Source of the DNA: Roseomonas fluvialis
Lineage (GTDB): Bacteria; Pseudomonadota; Alphaproteobacteria; Acetobacterales; Acetobacteraceae
NCBI RefSeq assembly: GCF_022846615.1
Contig: NZ_AP025637.1
Span: forward strand, 558,001-622,000
Direction of reading: 5' to 3'
DNA length: 64,000 bases
Position 1 is the stretch's first letter. Each line of letters begins with the position of its first letter. The translations under genes and the position numbers were made by a program. This document shows positions 25,649 to 34,429 of this stretch, piece by piece. The notes under the pieces are model-generated. The model was given only the letters and a program-made list of their open reading frames with translations. It was not told the origin of the DNA and made no database searches.

Positions 25649-26611
25649 CTAGCCTGCGCGTGCGCCGGTGGCGCGCAATATCGGCAGCCATCGCTCCATC
25701 TCGGCCTTCAGGAAGTTGCGCAAGGCGGCGGCATCGCCCGGCCGCGGCTCCACGCCGCGTTCCGCATAGCGCGCCTGCACGGCGGGGTCTGCCAGGACCT
25801 CCAGCGTGGCCGCGGTGAGCGCGCCCAGCACCGCCGACGGCGTCGCCATCGGCGCATAGAGCGCCTGCCAGGAGGAGGATTCGTACCCCGCGACACCCGC
25901 CTCCTGGAAGGTCGGCAGGTCGGGCAGCATGCGCGACCGCCGCGCGGTCGTCACCGCGATGCCGCGCGCGCGTCCATCCTGCATCATGGGGGCCAGCAGG
26001 GTCTGGCTGTCGATCATGAATTCCACGCGCCCTGCGATGAAGTCCGTCACCGCGGCCGGCGTGCCGCGATACTGCACGATGGTGAAATCCACGCCGGCGA
26101 GCTTCTTCAGCAATTCGCCCGCCAGGTGCGATGCGGCGCCGATGCCCGTGGTGGCGAAGGTCGCCTCGCCACGCTTGGACCGCAGCCACGCCAGCAGCGA
26201 CGGCACGTCGGTGGCAGGCACCGAAGGGTGCACCGCCGCCACGAAGGGCTGTTCGCCCAGCAGCGCGATGGGCGCGAAATCCGTCACCGGGTCCACCCCG
26301 GCGTCGGGGAACAGCGCCGGGATCACGCTGTGCGCCGCGCCGTTCAGCAGCAGGGTGTGGCCATCGGCGGGTGCCCTTGCGACCGTGCGCGCGCCGATCG
26401 TGCTGCCCGCGCCGGGCGTGTTCTCGATCACCAGCGTCTGGCCGATGCGCCGGCTCAGCGGCTCGGCCACGATGCGCGCCACCACGTCGATGATCCCGCC
26501 CGCGGCGAAGGGCACCACGACGCGGATCGGCCGGTTCGGGAAGGCGCCCTGCGCCCGCGCAACGGCAGGCGCGGCGAGGGTGGCGGCGAACAGCGTGCGG
26601 CGGGGGAACAT
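25649..26611 (-). CDS. Bug/TctC-family binding protein
   Basis: 320 residues. Signal peptide ending AVARA/QGAF, then FPNRPIRVVVPFAAGGIID, VIENTPGAGSTIGA and VQYRGTPAAVTDFIAG, the usual Bug landmarks. No transporter membrane genes are near. The gene stands alone between two copies of a 68-bp direct repeat, so it may have been inserted or duplicated as a unit. Substrate unknown. Confidence 0.9.
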   Translation of the reverse strand: MFPRRTLFAATLAAPAVARAQGAFPNRPIRVVVPFAAGGIIDVVARIVAEPLSRRIGQTLVIENTPGAGSTIGARTVARAPADGHTLLLNGAAHSVIPALFPDAGVDPVTDFAPIALLGEQPFVAAVHPSVPATDVPSLLAWLRSKRGEATFATTGIGAASHLAGELLKKLAGVDFTIVQYRGTPAAVTDFIAGRVEFMIDSQTLLAPMMQDGRARGIAVTTARRSRMLPDLPTFQEAGVAGYESSSWQALYAPMATPSAVLGALTAATLEVLADPAVQARYAERGVEPRPGDAAALRNFLKAEMERWLPILRATGARAG

Positions 26612-27043
26612 GCGGGTCGCTCCGGCTGTGGTTGCGGCAACCTAGTGCAGATCCCGATCCGACGGAATCGCCTGATCGGATGAAGATGCTCGCGAAAACA
26701 AGCCGCTAGAGACGTCGACGTGAGGCAGGGCATACAGCGACGCCTCCGGACCAGCGCCGCCGCCGGGCAAGCTGCCTGCGCTTGACAGCCCGCCGCCTGC
26801 ATCGGCCCAATCGGCCCGGGCCAGCCGTGGCCGCGCGGTCCCTGTCCGGGACCGGCCTGCGGGATGCATGCCGGCCCTATCCTGGAAACGGCGGTTCGAT
26901 CCCGTCACGCCAACCCCCCGGCGCCGGCCTTCGGGCAGCGGCGCCGCCGCCTTGCGGGCTTCGGGCCCCCGTGGTGGCACCGCGGCGCCGGGGGCGCGGT
27001 CGGGTCCATTCCGAACGGATGCGGAACGCGCTATCCCTGGCCG
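26612..27043. other. 432-bp divergent intergenic region
   Basis: Lies between the Bug gene (minus) and the SPFH gene (plus). It contains repeat copy B (26650-26717), where ATCCGA and TCGGAT flank a 13-base centre, and several GC-rich inverted repeats from about 26930. Open frames crossing it have no start signal or family-like sequence. Promoters for both genes must be here but I could not pick them out. Confidence 0.5.
26650..26717. repeat. Direct repeat, copy B
   Basis: Partner of 25553-25620, same orientation, about 79 percent identical by hand count. This copy has the better inverted repeat (ATCCGA with TCGGAT). It lies 38 bases upstream of the Bug start codon. Confidence 0.75.
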
Positions 27044-27850
27044 ATGACGACGACACTGATCGGGATCTTCGCACTGCTCGCCTGCGCAGCGCTCGCGCTG
27101 GCCGCGCTGCGCACCGTGCTGCAGTTCCGCATCACCATCTGGCCGTGGGAGGCGGGGCTCCTCTACGTCAACGGGCGGTTCGAGCGGATGCTCGAACCCG
27201 GGCGCCACTGGCATGGCATCATGGGGCGCGACGTGACGCGCATCCTGACCGCGCGCCAGGTGCACATCCTGCCGGCGCAGGACGTGCTGACCGCGGACGG
27301 CTTCCCGGTGAAGCTTGGCGTGGTGGTGGAATACCGGATCGCCGACCCGAAGCGCGCGCAGGAGGAAACCGGCGGGCGCTGGACCGAGGTGTTGCACACC
27401 GGCGTGCAACTCGCGATCCGCGCGCCGGTGCTCTCGCGCGGGCTCGACGCCGTGCTGGCCGACCGCGGCGCGCTGGAGGCGGAGTTCCTGCCCCCCGTGC
27501 AGGCCGCGCTCGATCGCATCGGCATCGTGGTGGAGCGCGTGGCGCTGCGCGACCTGGTGCTGCCCGCCGAAGTTCGCCGGATGGTGACCGAGTTGGAGCG
27601 CGCCAGGCGCGAGGGCCTGGTCGCGCTGGAGCGTGCGCGCGGCGAACAGGCGGCGCTGCGTTCGCTCGCGAATGCCGCGCGCCTGCTGAAGGGCAACCCC
27701 GAACTGCATGCGCTGCGCGTGCTGCAGGCGCTGGCGAGCTCGCCGGGCAAGGTGCCGCCCACGCTGGTGCTCGGCGCGGGCGGTCTGCTGCCGCTCGGCG
27801 GCGGCGGCGGCGGTGGCGCCGAAGCGCCCGACCCGCCGCCGGAGGATTGA
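27044..27850 (+). CDS. SPFH/stomatin-like (slipin) membrane protein
   Basis: 268 residues: one N-terminal membrane helix (LIGIFALLACAALALAAL) then an SPFH domain (about 35-210: EAGLLYVNGRFERMLEPGRHW, LTADGFPVKLGVVVEYRI) and a helical segment with RARREGLVALERARGEQAAL, ending in a glycine-rich run. Slipins form membrane scaffolds. The usual partner, an NfeD-type protein, is absent. The ATG at 27044 begins the membrane anchor; its ribosome-binding site is weak. It converges on the crotonase gene with 5 bases between stops. Confidence 0.85.
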   Translation: MTTTLIGIFALLACAALALAALRTVLQFRITIWPWEAGLLYVNGRFERMLEPGRHWHGIMGRDVTRILTARQVHILPAQDVLTADGFPVKLGVVVEYRIADPKRAQEETGGRWTEVLHTGVQLAIRAPVLSRGLDAVLADRGALEAEFLPPVQAALDRIGIVVERVALRDLVLPAEVRRMVTELERARREGLVALERARGEQAALRSLANAARLLKGNPELHALRVLQALASSPGKVPPTLVLGAGGLLPLGGGGGGGAEAPDPPPED

Positions 27851-27855
27851 CGCGC

Positions 27856-28638
27856 CTACTTGCCCTGGAACTGTGGGGCGCGCTTGTTCAGGAAGGCATC
27901 GACGCCTTCCTGGAAGTCGGCGCTGGTGAAGCACATGGTCACCAGGTCGTCGCCCTCGACCTCGCCGACCGCATGGCGCAGGCGGCGCAGCGCGATCTTG
28001 GTCGCCTTGAGCGTCAGCGGCGCCAGGGTGGACATGCTGGTGGCCAGTTCCAGCGCGCGCGCAGCCACCGCATCCGGCGTGTCCAGCACTTCCGAGACCA
28101 GCCCGATATGCTTCGCCTCGGCCGAGGAGAACAGGCGCGAGGTCATGATCATCTCGGCGATCGCCGCCGGGCCGACCAGCGCGTAGAAGCGCGCGAAGTT
28201 GTTCATGTTGAGGATGTTCCCCAACGTCTTCGCGATCGGCAGGCCGAAGCGCGCCGACGCATCGCAGATGCGGATGTCGCAGCACCCTGCGATGCCCAGG
28301 CCGCCGCCCGTGCAGGCACCCGCGATGGCGGCGATGATCGGCTTGTTGCAGTTCTCGAGCGCGCCCAGGACCTTGTCGATCCGTGCCTCGTAGGCCAGCG
28401 CATCGTCGGCGGTCTTGAACTCGCGGAACTGGCTGATGTCGGTGCCCGAGGCGAAGGCCTTGCCGCCGGCGCCGGTCAGCACCCAGACGCGGATCGACGG
28501 GTCCTCGCTGATCTGTTCCGCCAGTTCCTGGATGCGCTGGTACATCGGAAACAGCATCGCGTTGCGCGCCTGGGGGCGGTTGAAGGTGGTCCAGGCGATG
28601 CCGCCCTCGCGGACCTCGTGCAGAATGTCGTCGCTCAT
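27856..28638 (-). CDS. Crotonase-fold enoyl-CoA hydratase/isomerase-family protein
   Basis: 260 residues, crotonase superfamily: NRPQARNAML, the oxyanion-hole region GGKAFASGTDISQF and IAAIAGACTGGGLGIAGCCD. Both positions that hold catalytic glutamates in classical hydratases appear substituted: glycine in GGGLGIAG and non-acidic residues in FGLPIAKTLG. Simple enoyl-CoA hydration is therefore unlikely; another CoA-thioester reaction is more plausible. It is divergent from a class III CoA-transferase gene, which suggests a shared CoA-dependent pathway. The ATG at 28638 with GGAG upstream is preferred over a longer frame. Confidence 0.88.
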   Translation of the reverse strand: MSDDILHEVREGGIAWTTFNRPQARNAMLFPMYQRIQELAEQISEDPSIRVWVLTGAGGKAFASGTDISQFREFKTADDALAYEARIDKVLGALENCNKPIIAAIAGACTGGGLGIAGCCDIRICDASARFGLPIAKTLGNILNMNNFARFYALVGPAAIAEMIMTSRLFSSAEAKHIGLVSEVLDTPDAVAARALELATSMSTLAPLTLKATKIALRRLRHAVGEVEGDDLVTMCFTSADFQEGVDAFLNKRAPQFQGK

Positions 28639-28758
28639 GGCGCTCCGTCCCGGTGTGTGCGGCGCAAGGCGTAGCCGGTCGGGCGGCGGCGTCAAGCCGG
28701 TCCCTTGCCGAAGCGCGGGCCCGATGCCACCACAGGCGGAGCCGAGGAGTCACCCGCC

Positions 28759-29934
28759 ATGACCATGCCGCTTGCCCGCTTCACCGTGCTCGACCTGACG
28801 CGCGTGCGCTCAGGCCCCACCTGCGTGCGCCAGCTCGCCGACTGGGGTGCGAACGTCATCAAGATCGAGGCGACGGACGAGGTCGATACCGGCAAGGGCC
28901 TGGGCGGCGAGCGCGACGGGCCTGACTTCCAGCATGTCCATCGCAACAAGCGCGGCATGACGCTGAACCTGAAGTCGCCCGAGGGCCTGGCCGCCTTCCG
29001 CCGCATGGTCGCCCGCGCCGATGTGGTGGTCGAGAACTACCGACCCGACGTCAAGACGCGCCTGGGTGTGGACTATGACAGCCTGGCCGCGATCAACCCG
29101 CGCATCGTGCTGGGGTCGATCTCCGGCTTCGGGCAGGACGGGCCCTATGCGAAGCGCCCAGGCTTCGACCAGATCGCGCAGGGCATGGGCGGGCTGATGT
29201 CGGTCACCGGCCTGCCCGGCCAAGGCCCCGTGCGTGCCGGCATTCCGGTCGCGGACCTCACCGCCGGGCTGTATTGCGCGCTCGGCATCATGGTGGCGCT
29301 GCTGGAACGCGAGGTCACCGGCAAGGGGCGCTGGGTGCATGTCTCCCTGCTCGAAGCCATGGTCGCGATGATGGATTTCCAGGCGACGCGCTGGACCATG
29401 AAGCGCGAGGTGCCGAAGCAGGCCGGCAACGACCACCCCACCACCATCCCGACCGGGCTGTTCCGCACCTCCGACGGCGTCATCAATATCGCCGGCGGCG
29501 GCCAGGTGATGTGGGATCGCATCGTGAAGGTGCTGGGCATTGAGGCGCAGGCCGCCGACCCCGACATCGCCACCGACAAGCTGCGCAGCCAGAACCGCGT
29601 GAAGGTCAACGCCATCATCGAGGCCGTCACGCAGACCGACACGGCCGCCAACTGGGTCGCGAAGTTCAACAAGGACGGCGTGCCCTGCGGCCCGGTCTAC
29701 GCCATGGACCAGGTGTTTGCCGACGAGCAGGTGAAGCACCTGGGCATCGAGATGACGGTGCAGCACCCGCGGCTCGGCGCGCTGAACGTGGTGCGCGCGC
29801 CGATGCAGATCGCCGGCGTGGGCTGTGCGCGCAACCCGACCCCCGAACGCGGCCAGCACACGGACGAAGTGCTGGCGGAATTCGGCTTCACGGCCGACGA
29901 GATCGCAGCGTTGCGCGCCGCCCGCGCGGTCTGA
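28759..29934 (+). CDS. CaiB/BaiF-family (class III) CoA-transferase
   Basis: 391 residues. Family landmarks: VLDLTRVRSGPTCVRQLADWGANVIKIE at the N-terminus (shown in part), NKRGMTLNLKSPEG, ENYRPDVKTRLG, SISGFGQDGPY and the catalytic aspartate in PVADLTAGLY. It would move CoA between carboxylic acids without free energy loss. GAGGAG ten bases ahead supports the ATG at 28759. Divergent from the crotonase gene; converges on the chlorite dismutase gene with 4 bases between stops. Confidence 0.92.
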   Translation: MTMPLARFTVLDLTRVRSGPTCVRQLADWGANVIKIEATDEVDTGKGLGGERDGPDFQHVHRNKRGMTLNLKSPEGLAAFRRMVARADVVVENYRPDVKTRLGVDYDSLAAINPRIVLGSISGFGQDGPYAKRPGFDQIAQGMGGLMSVTGLPGQGPVRAGIPVADLTAGLYCALGIMVALLEREVTGKGRWVHVSLLEAMVAMMDFQATRWTMKREVPKQAGNDHPTTIPTGLFRTSDGVINIAGGGQVMWDRIVKVLGIEAQAADPDIATDKLRSQNRVKVNAIIEAVTQTDTAANWVAKFNKDGVPCGPVYAMDQVFADEQVKHLGIEMTVQHPRLGALNVVRAPMQIAGVGCARNPTPERGQHTDEVLAEFGFTADEIAALRAARAV

Positions 29935-29938
29935 CCCC

Positions 29939-30487
29939 TCAGTCCCGTGCGAGCCTGATCTCCACCTCGCGCTCGACGAAGCCCCATTCCTTCGTTGCGC
30001 GCAGGCGGGACAGCAGCGTGTCGAACCCTGCCTCGTGCTCCGGGGCGAATTCGAACCAGGTGAGGAAGTCGAAGGGTTCGCCCAGGTCGCGCGAATGGAT
30101 CAGCCGTCGCGCGACACCCGGCAGGTATTCGAGGCCGATCGCGATGTGCCGCGATTCCTCCTCCAGCACCGCGCGGCGCGCATCCTGCGCCATGTCCCAC
30201 CAGGCGGCCGACTTGCGGATCGGGATCAGCGCGGCCCTGCTGGCCTGCGGGCGGCCGAGCCCCTGCTGCACGCCGGCCAGCGTCGCGCGCTCCGCCTCCG
30301 CCGTGTAGCGCAGGTTGCTGGTCACGCCGCGCAGGCGCCAGGCGCCGTCATCGGGCGTGGCGTCGCCATCCTCGACGCGCAGCCTGGCCGCGGGCGGCAG
30401 CGTGGCGCCCAAGCAGGGGCGGATGTCGGTGACGCGCCAGGGCCCATGGGCGCCGGCGGTGACGGTGACGGGCAACGGAGCGGGCAT
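29939..30487 (-). CDS. cld: Chlorite dismutase, short lineage (lineage II)
   Basis: 182 residues. The sequence closely follows the short dimeric chlorite dismutase of Nitrobacter winogradskyi as I remember it: RAALIPIRKSAAWWDM, EYLPGVARRLIHSRDLGE, FDFLTWFEFAPEH, VEREVEIRLA. With the ATG at 30487 the predicted proximal haem histidine is H114 and the distal arginine is R127, 13 residues apart and both present. It would turn chlorite into chloride and oxygen in the cytosol. No chlorate or perchlorate reductase is nearby, so its role is probably detoxification. A TTG at 30493 is an alternative start. Confidence 0.85.
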   Translation of the reverse strand: MPAPLPVTVTAGAHGPWRVTDIRPCLGATLPPAARLRVEDGDATPDDGAWRLRGVTSNLRYTAEAERATLAGVQQGLGRPQASRAALIPIRKSAAWWDMAQDARRAVLEEESRHIAIGLEYLPGVARRLIHSRDLGEPFDFLTWFEFAPEHEAGFDTLLSRLRATKEWGFVEREVEIRLARD

Positions 30488-30674
30488 ACCCAAGCCTAGA
30501 TGCTGCGGCGCAGCAGAAGCAACGCCGGAGCAGCCGGGTCACGGCCTGTCGTGAAAGTCGCCTCTCGCCGAGTTGCGACGTCCGGCACGGGCGTACCCAC
30601 CCAGAAGGCCGCGCAGGTCGGTATCCTGTTATGGATGGCCGGGTGTGCTGTTGCCGAACCTTCGCGAAAAGCTG

Positions 30675-31640
30675 TCAGTCGACGCGGATATTGCCGGTCC
30701 GGATCACGCCGCCCCAGCGCGCCCGGTCGCGGGCGATCAGCTCCGTGAATTCGGCCGGCGTGCCGGGCAGCGGCTCGACCCCCTGCGTCGCCAGCTTGGC
30801 GATGAAGTCCGGGCGCCGGAGCAGCGCGTTCACCTCGCGGCTCATGCGCTCGACCGCCGCAGCCGGCGTTCCGGTGGGGGCCAGGATACCGTACCAGCCC
30901 AACGCCTCGTAGCCCGGCAGGGTCTCTCCGATGGTCGGCACGTCGGGTAGCGCCGGGTCGCGCCGCCCGGCCGTGACCGCGAGCGCGCGCACGCGGCCGT
31001 CGCGGATATGCGGCAGGGCGGTCGGCGTGGTGTCGAACATCATGGTCAGCCGACCGCCGACGGTGTCGACCATGGCCGGGCCCGTGCCGCGATAGGGGAT
31101 ATGCGTGATGTCCACATTCGCCTGCTGCTTCAGCAATTCCATGAACAGGTGCTGCGCCGATCCGATGCCGGACGACCCGTAGTTCAGCTTACCCGGTTCG
31201 GCGCGGGCCAGCGCGAGCAACTCGGGCAGCGTGCGCGCCTGCACCGAGGGATGCACCACAAGCACCGAGGCCACCGCCGCCACCGGCACCACCGGGACCA
31301 GGTCGCGCTCGGGGTCGTAGGACAGGCGGATCAGCGCGGGGTTGATCGCCATGGGGCCGGTGCTGCCCATCACCATGGTGTAGCCATCGGGCGGGCTGCG
31401 CACGGCGGCCTCGGTGCCGACCGAACCGCCGGCGCCGGTGCGGTTCTCGACCACCACCGATTGCCGCAGGATGGGCGTCAGCTCCTCGGCCAGCGCGCGG
31501 GCCAGCAGGTCGGCAGCCCCCCCGGGCGGGAAGGGCGAGATCATGCGGATGCTGCGCTGGGGCCATTCGCCCTGCGCAACCGCGGGGCCGGCCAGCGCGG
31601 TGGTGGCGGCCAGGCCCAGCAACAGGCGTCGTGATGTCAT
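30675..31640 (-). CDS. Bug/TctC-family binding protein
   Basis: 321 residues; signal peptide with SRRLLLGLAATTALAGPAVA, then WPQRSIRMISPFPPGGAAD, VVENRTGAGGSVGTE and HIPYRGTGPAMVDT. GGGAGTGG lies 6 bases before the ATG at 31640. It is divergent from a tartrate-dehydratase-like gene with about 100 bases between starts, which hints at a hydroxy-dicarboxylate ligand; this is inference. No TctAB genes are nearby. Confidence 0.9.
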   Translation of the reverse strand: MTSRRLLLGLAATTALAGPAVAQGEWPQRSIRMISPFPPGGAADLLARALAEELTPILRQSVVVENRTGAGGSVGTEAAVRSPPDGYTMVMGSTGPMAINPALIRLSYDPERDLVPVVPVAAVASVLVVHPSVQARTLPELLALARAEPGKLNYGSSGIGSAQHLFMELLKQQANVDITHIPYRGTGPAMVDTVGGRLTMMFDTTPTALPHIRDGRVRALAVTAGRRDPALPDVPTIGETLPGYEALGWYGILAPTGTPAAAVERMSREVNALLRRPDFIAKLATQGVEPLPGTPAEFTELIARDRARWGGVIRTGNIRVD

Positions 31641-31744
31641 GAGAGCCACTCCCGGGCGATGAAGCGGCGATGCTAGGCCCGCCACGGTTTGCGCGCCAAC
31701 CGGCCGGCCGCTAGGAAGCGCGCCGAACAAGCCGGGGACGCCCC

Positions 31745-32923
31745 ATGCGCATCGCCTCTATCCGCCACGGCGTCGTGCCCATCAGCAGCGCCATCGCCAA
31801 CGCCTACATCGATTTCTCCAAGATGACCGCGAGTGTGGTCGCCATCACCATCGAGGACGGCGCGGGGCGCAGCGCGACAGGCTACGGCTTCAATTCCAAC
31901 GGCCGCTACGCCCAGCCGGGGTTGTTGGCGGAACGCTTCGTGCCGCGCCTGGAAGCCTGCGACGCCGCGGTGCTGACCGCCGCCGACGGTACGCTCAACG
32001 TCGCCGCCGCCTGGTCCGCCATGATGCGCAACGAGAAGCCCGGCGGGCATGGCGACCGGTCGGTCGCGGTCGGCGTGCTCGACATGGCGCTGTGGGACGC
32101 CGCGGCGAAGCTGGAAGGCAAGCCGCTGTGGCGCCTGCTGGCCGACCGCTTCCGCGGCGGCGAGGCCGATGACGCCGCCTGGGTCTACGCCGCCGGCGGC
32201 TACTACTACCCGGGCAAGGGTGTGGATGCGCTGGTCGAGGAAATGAAGCGCTACCTCGGCCTCGGCTACACTACGGTGAAGATGAAGATCGGCGGTGCGC
32301 CGGGCACGCCCATCAAGGACGCGCTGCGCGAGGATGTCGCGCGGATCGAGGCGGTGCTGAAGCTGCTCGGCAATGACGGCTCGCGCCTGGCCGTCGACGT
32401 GAACGGCCGGTTCGGCCTGCATGCCGCGCTGGCCTATGGCGCCGCGCTGCAGCCCTTCGCCCTGCGCTGGTACGAGGAACCGCTCGACCCGCTGGACTAC
32501 GCCACGCACGCGACGCTGGCCGAGCACTACGCGCCGCCACTCGCGACCGGCGAGAACCTGTTCTCCATGCTCGATGCCCGCAACCTGATCCGCCATGGCG
32601 GGCTGCGGCCGGACCGCGACGTGCTGCAATTCGACCCCGCCCTCTCCTACGGCCTGGTGGAATACCTTCGAACGCTGGAGATGCTGGAACAGCACGGCTG
32701 GTCGGCGCGTCGCTGCGTCCCCCACGGCGGGCACCAGTTCGCGCTCAACATCGCGGTGGGCCTCGGCCTCGGCGGCAACGAATCCTACCCCGAGGTCTTC
32801 GCCCCCTTTGGCGGCTTCGCCACCAACACACCGGTGGTGGATGGGCGCATCCGCATGCCCGACCTGCCCGGCATCGGCTTCGAGGCGAAGAACGACCTCT
32901 GGGCGGTGCTGAAGGACCTCTGA
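31745..32923 (+). CDS. Enolase-superfamily dehydratase, D-tartrate dehydratase-like
   Basis: 392 residues of the mandelate racemase/muconate lactonising group. Catalytic pieces: the KxK pair K179/K181 (TVKMKIGG), metal ligands D218 (VDVNG), E244 (WYEEP) and E270 (ATGEN) at equal 26-residue spacing, and H327 in VPHGGHQF. The C-terminal GLGLGGNESYPE segment matches the D-tartrate dehydratase type as I recall it. It would remove water from an aldaric or hydroxy-dicarboxylic acid. The flanking Bug gene supports organic-acid uptake and use. Confidence 0.87.
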   Translation: MRIASIRHGVVPISSAIANAYIDFSKMTASVVAITIEDGAGRSATGYGFNSNGRYAQPGLLAERFVPRLEACDAAVLTAADGTLNVAAAWSAMMRNEKPGGHGDRSVAVGVLDMALWDAAAKLEGKPLWRLLADRFRGGEADDAAWVYAAGGYYYPGKGVDALVEEMKRYLGLGYTTVKMKIGGAPGTPIKDALREDVARIEAVLKLLGNDGSRLAVDVNGRFGLHAALAYGAALQPFALRWYEEPLDPLDYATHATLAEHYAPPLATGENLFSMLDARNLIRHGGLRPDRDVLQFDPALSYGLVEYLRTLEMLEQHGWSARRCVPHGGHQFALNIAVGLGLGGNESYPEVFAPFGGFATNTPVVDGRIRMPDLPGIGFEAKNDLWAVLKDL

Positions 32924-32930
32924 GGCGCCG

Positions 32931-33584
32931 ATGCTGGATCTCGCCGCGCAGGTCGCGGACCGCTATCGCGGCGCCTCGCGCTCGGCACGCGGCTTCATCC
33001 GGGGCAAGCTTCGGAGTGACCCGGCCGTGGCGGCGCTTCTCGCGCTTGGCGCGGCGCAGGGCTTCGGGCGGGTGCTGGACCTCGGCTGCGGCCGCGGGCA
33101 GCTCGGCATCGCGCTGCTGCTGGCGGATGCCGCAACTGCACTGCACGGGATCGACATCGATGCCCGCAAGGTTGCCCTGGCGCGGGATGCGGCGCGGGAC
33201 CTGCCGGCGGCCTTCGACGCCGCCGACCTCGCCACGCTCGAATCCATGCCGCCGGCCGACACCGTGCTGCTGATCGACGTGCTGCTGCAGCTTCCGCCCC
33301 AGGCGCAGGACGCGCTGCTCCTGCGCATCATGGACGCGGCGCCGCGCCGCATCCTGGTCCGCGCCTTCGACCCCGACCGCGGCTGGCGCAGCGCGATCGG
33401 CTTCGGGATGGAGCGCATCCGACGGCGCCTCGGCGGCGACCGCGGCCTGGCGGGCATGGTGGCGCCGCGCCCGGTCGCCGCGATCGCGGCCCCGCTGCAG
33501 GCCGCCGGCTTCGCCGTGACGATCACGCCCTGCTGGGCTGGCACGCCCCTGCCGAATGTGCTTCTGGTGGCGCAACGCCCATGA
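32931..33584 (+). CDS. SAM-dependent methyltransferase-like protein
   Basis: 217 residues with a class I methyltransferase fold: motif I VLDLGCGRGQLG near residue 47, then GIDIDARKVALAR and the strand DTVLLIDVLLQLP. The substrate is unknown. It follows the dehydratase gene by 7 bases (ribosome-binding site in CTGAGGCG) and overlaps the MipA-like gene by 4, so the three are probably one transcript. Confidence 0.85.
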   Translation: MLDLAAQVADRYRGASRSARGFIRGKLRSDPAVAALLALGAAQGFGRVLDLGCGRGQLGIALLLADAATALHGIDIDARKVALARDAARDLPAAFDAADLATLESMPPADTVLLIDVLLQLPPQAQDALLLRIMDAAPRRILVRAFDPDRGWRSAIGFGMERIRRRLGGDRGLAGMVAPRPVAAIAAPLQAAGFAVTITPCWAGTPLPNVLLVAQRP

Positions 33585-34429
33585 CCCCACGCATCGCCCC
33601 CCTGCTGCTCCTCGCCCTCGCCACCGTGCCGGCGCAGGCCCAGCAACTGCCGGTCTTCGAGGCCGGCATCGCCGGCGGCGGCGGCTGGCTGCCGGCTTAC
33701 CCCGCATCCGACCAGAACCGCTGGCGGGGCCTGGCGGTCCCGTACATCATCTACCGCGGCAACGTGTTCCGCGCCGACGATGGCGGGCTACGCGCCCGCA
33801 CCAGCCTGGCGGACGGGATCGAATTGTCGGTCAGCGCCTCGGGCGGGGTGAATGCGTCGTCGGATGACGTGACGGCGCGGCAGGGCATGCCGGATCTCGA
33901 ATGGCTGGGCGAACTGGGCCCCAACCTGCGCTTCACGCTGTGGCGCGGGGAGGACGAGGCGGCGCCGCAGCGCATCGTGCTCGACACCCCGATCCGCGCT
34001 GTGTTCTCCACCGACTGGTCCTCGGTGTCCTTCCGCGGCTTCACCTTCGCGCCCGACATCGCCTACGAGCACATGCACTTCCTGTCGCCCTTCGCGCGGT
34101 TGCGCGTCTCGGCAGGCGTCGTGTTCGGCACCGACCGCTATGCGGACTACTTCTACGACGTGGCGCCGCAATTCGCGCGGCCCGACCGGCCGGCCTACAA
34201 CGCGCAGGCCGGCTACATCGGGTCGCGGCTGTCGGTCTCCTACCGGCTGCCGCTGAGCGAACGCTTCTCGGTCGTGGCGGGCGGACGCGTCGAGAATTTC
34301 TCGGGCGCGACCAATGCCGACAGTCCGCTGTTCCGCAACGAGTGGAACTTCTCGGTGGTGGCCGGATTCGCGGTGTCGCTGTGGCGGTCGGAGGCGACGG
34401 TGAACGCCGCCTCCCAGCCCTTCGACTGA
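33581..34429 (+). CDS. MipA/OmpV-family outer-membrane protein
   Basis: 282 residues. Signal peptide LLLLALATVPAQA then a beta-barrel of the MipA/OmpV family: GIAGGGGWLPAYPASDQNRW at the mature start and alternating strands such as RLSVSYRLPLSERFSVVAGG, ending with an aromatic-containing strand. Members act as scaffolds for peptidoglycan enzymes or as small outer-membrane channels. The start overlaps the methyltransferase stop by 4 bases. Its stop directly abuts that of the PCuAC gene on the other strand. Confidence 0.88.
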   Translation: MTPRIAPLLLLALATVPAQAQQLPVFEAGIAGGGGWLPAYPASDQNRWRGLAVPYIIYRGNVFRADDGGLRARTSLADGIELSVSASGGVNASSDDVTARQGMPDLEWLGELGPNLRFTLWRGEDEAAPQRIVLDTPIRAVFSTDWSSVSFRGFTFAPDIAYEHMHFLSPFARLRVSAGVVFGTDRYADYFYDVAPQFARPDRPAYNAQAGYIGSRLSVSYRLPLSERFSVVAGGRVENFSGATNADSPLFRNEWNFSVVAGFAVSLWRSEATVNAASQPFD

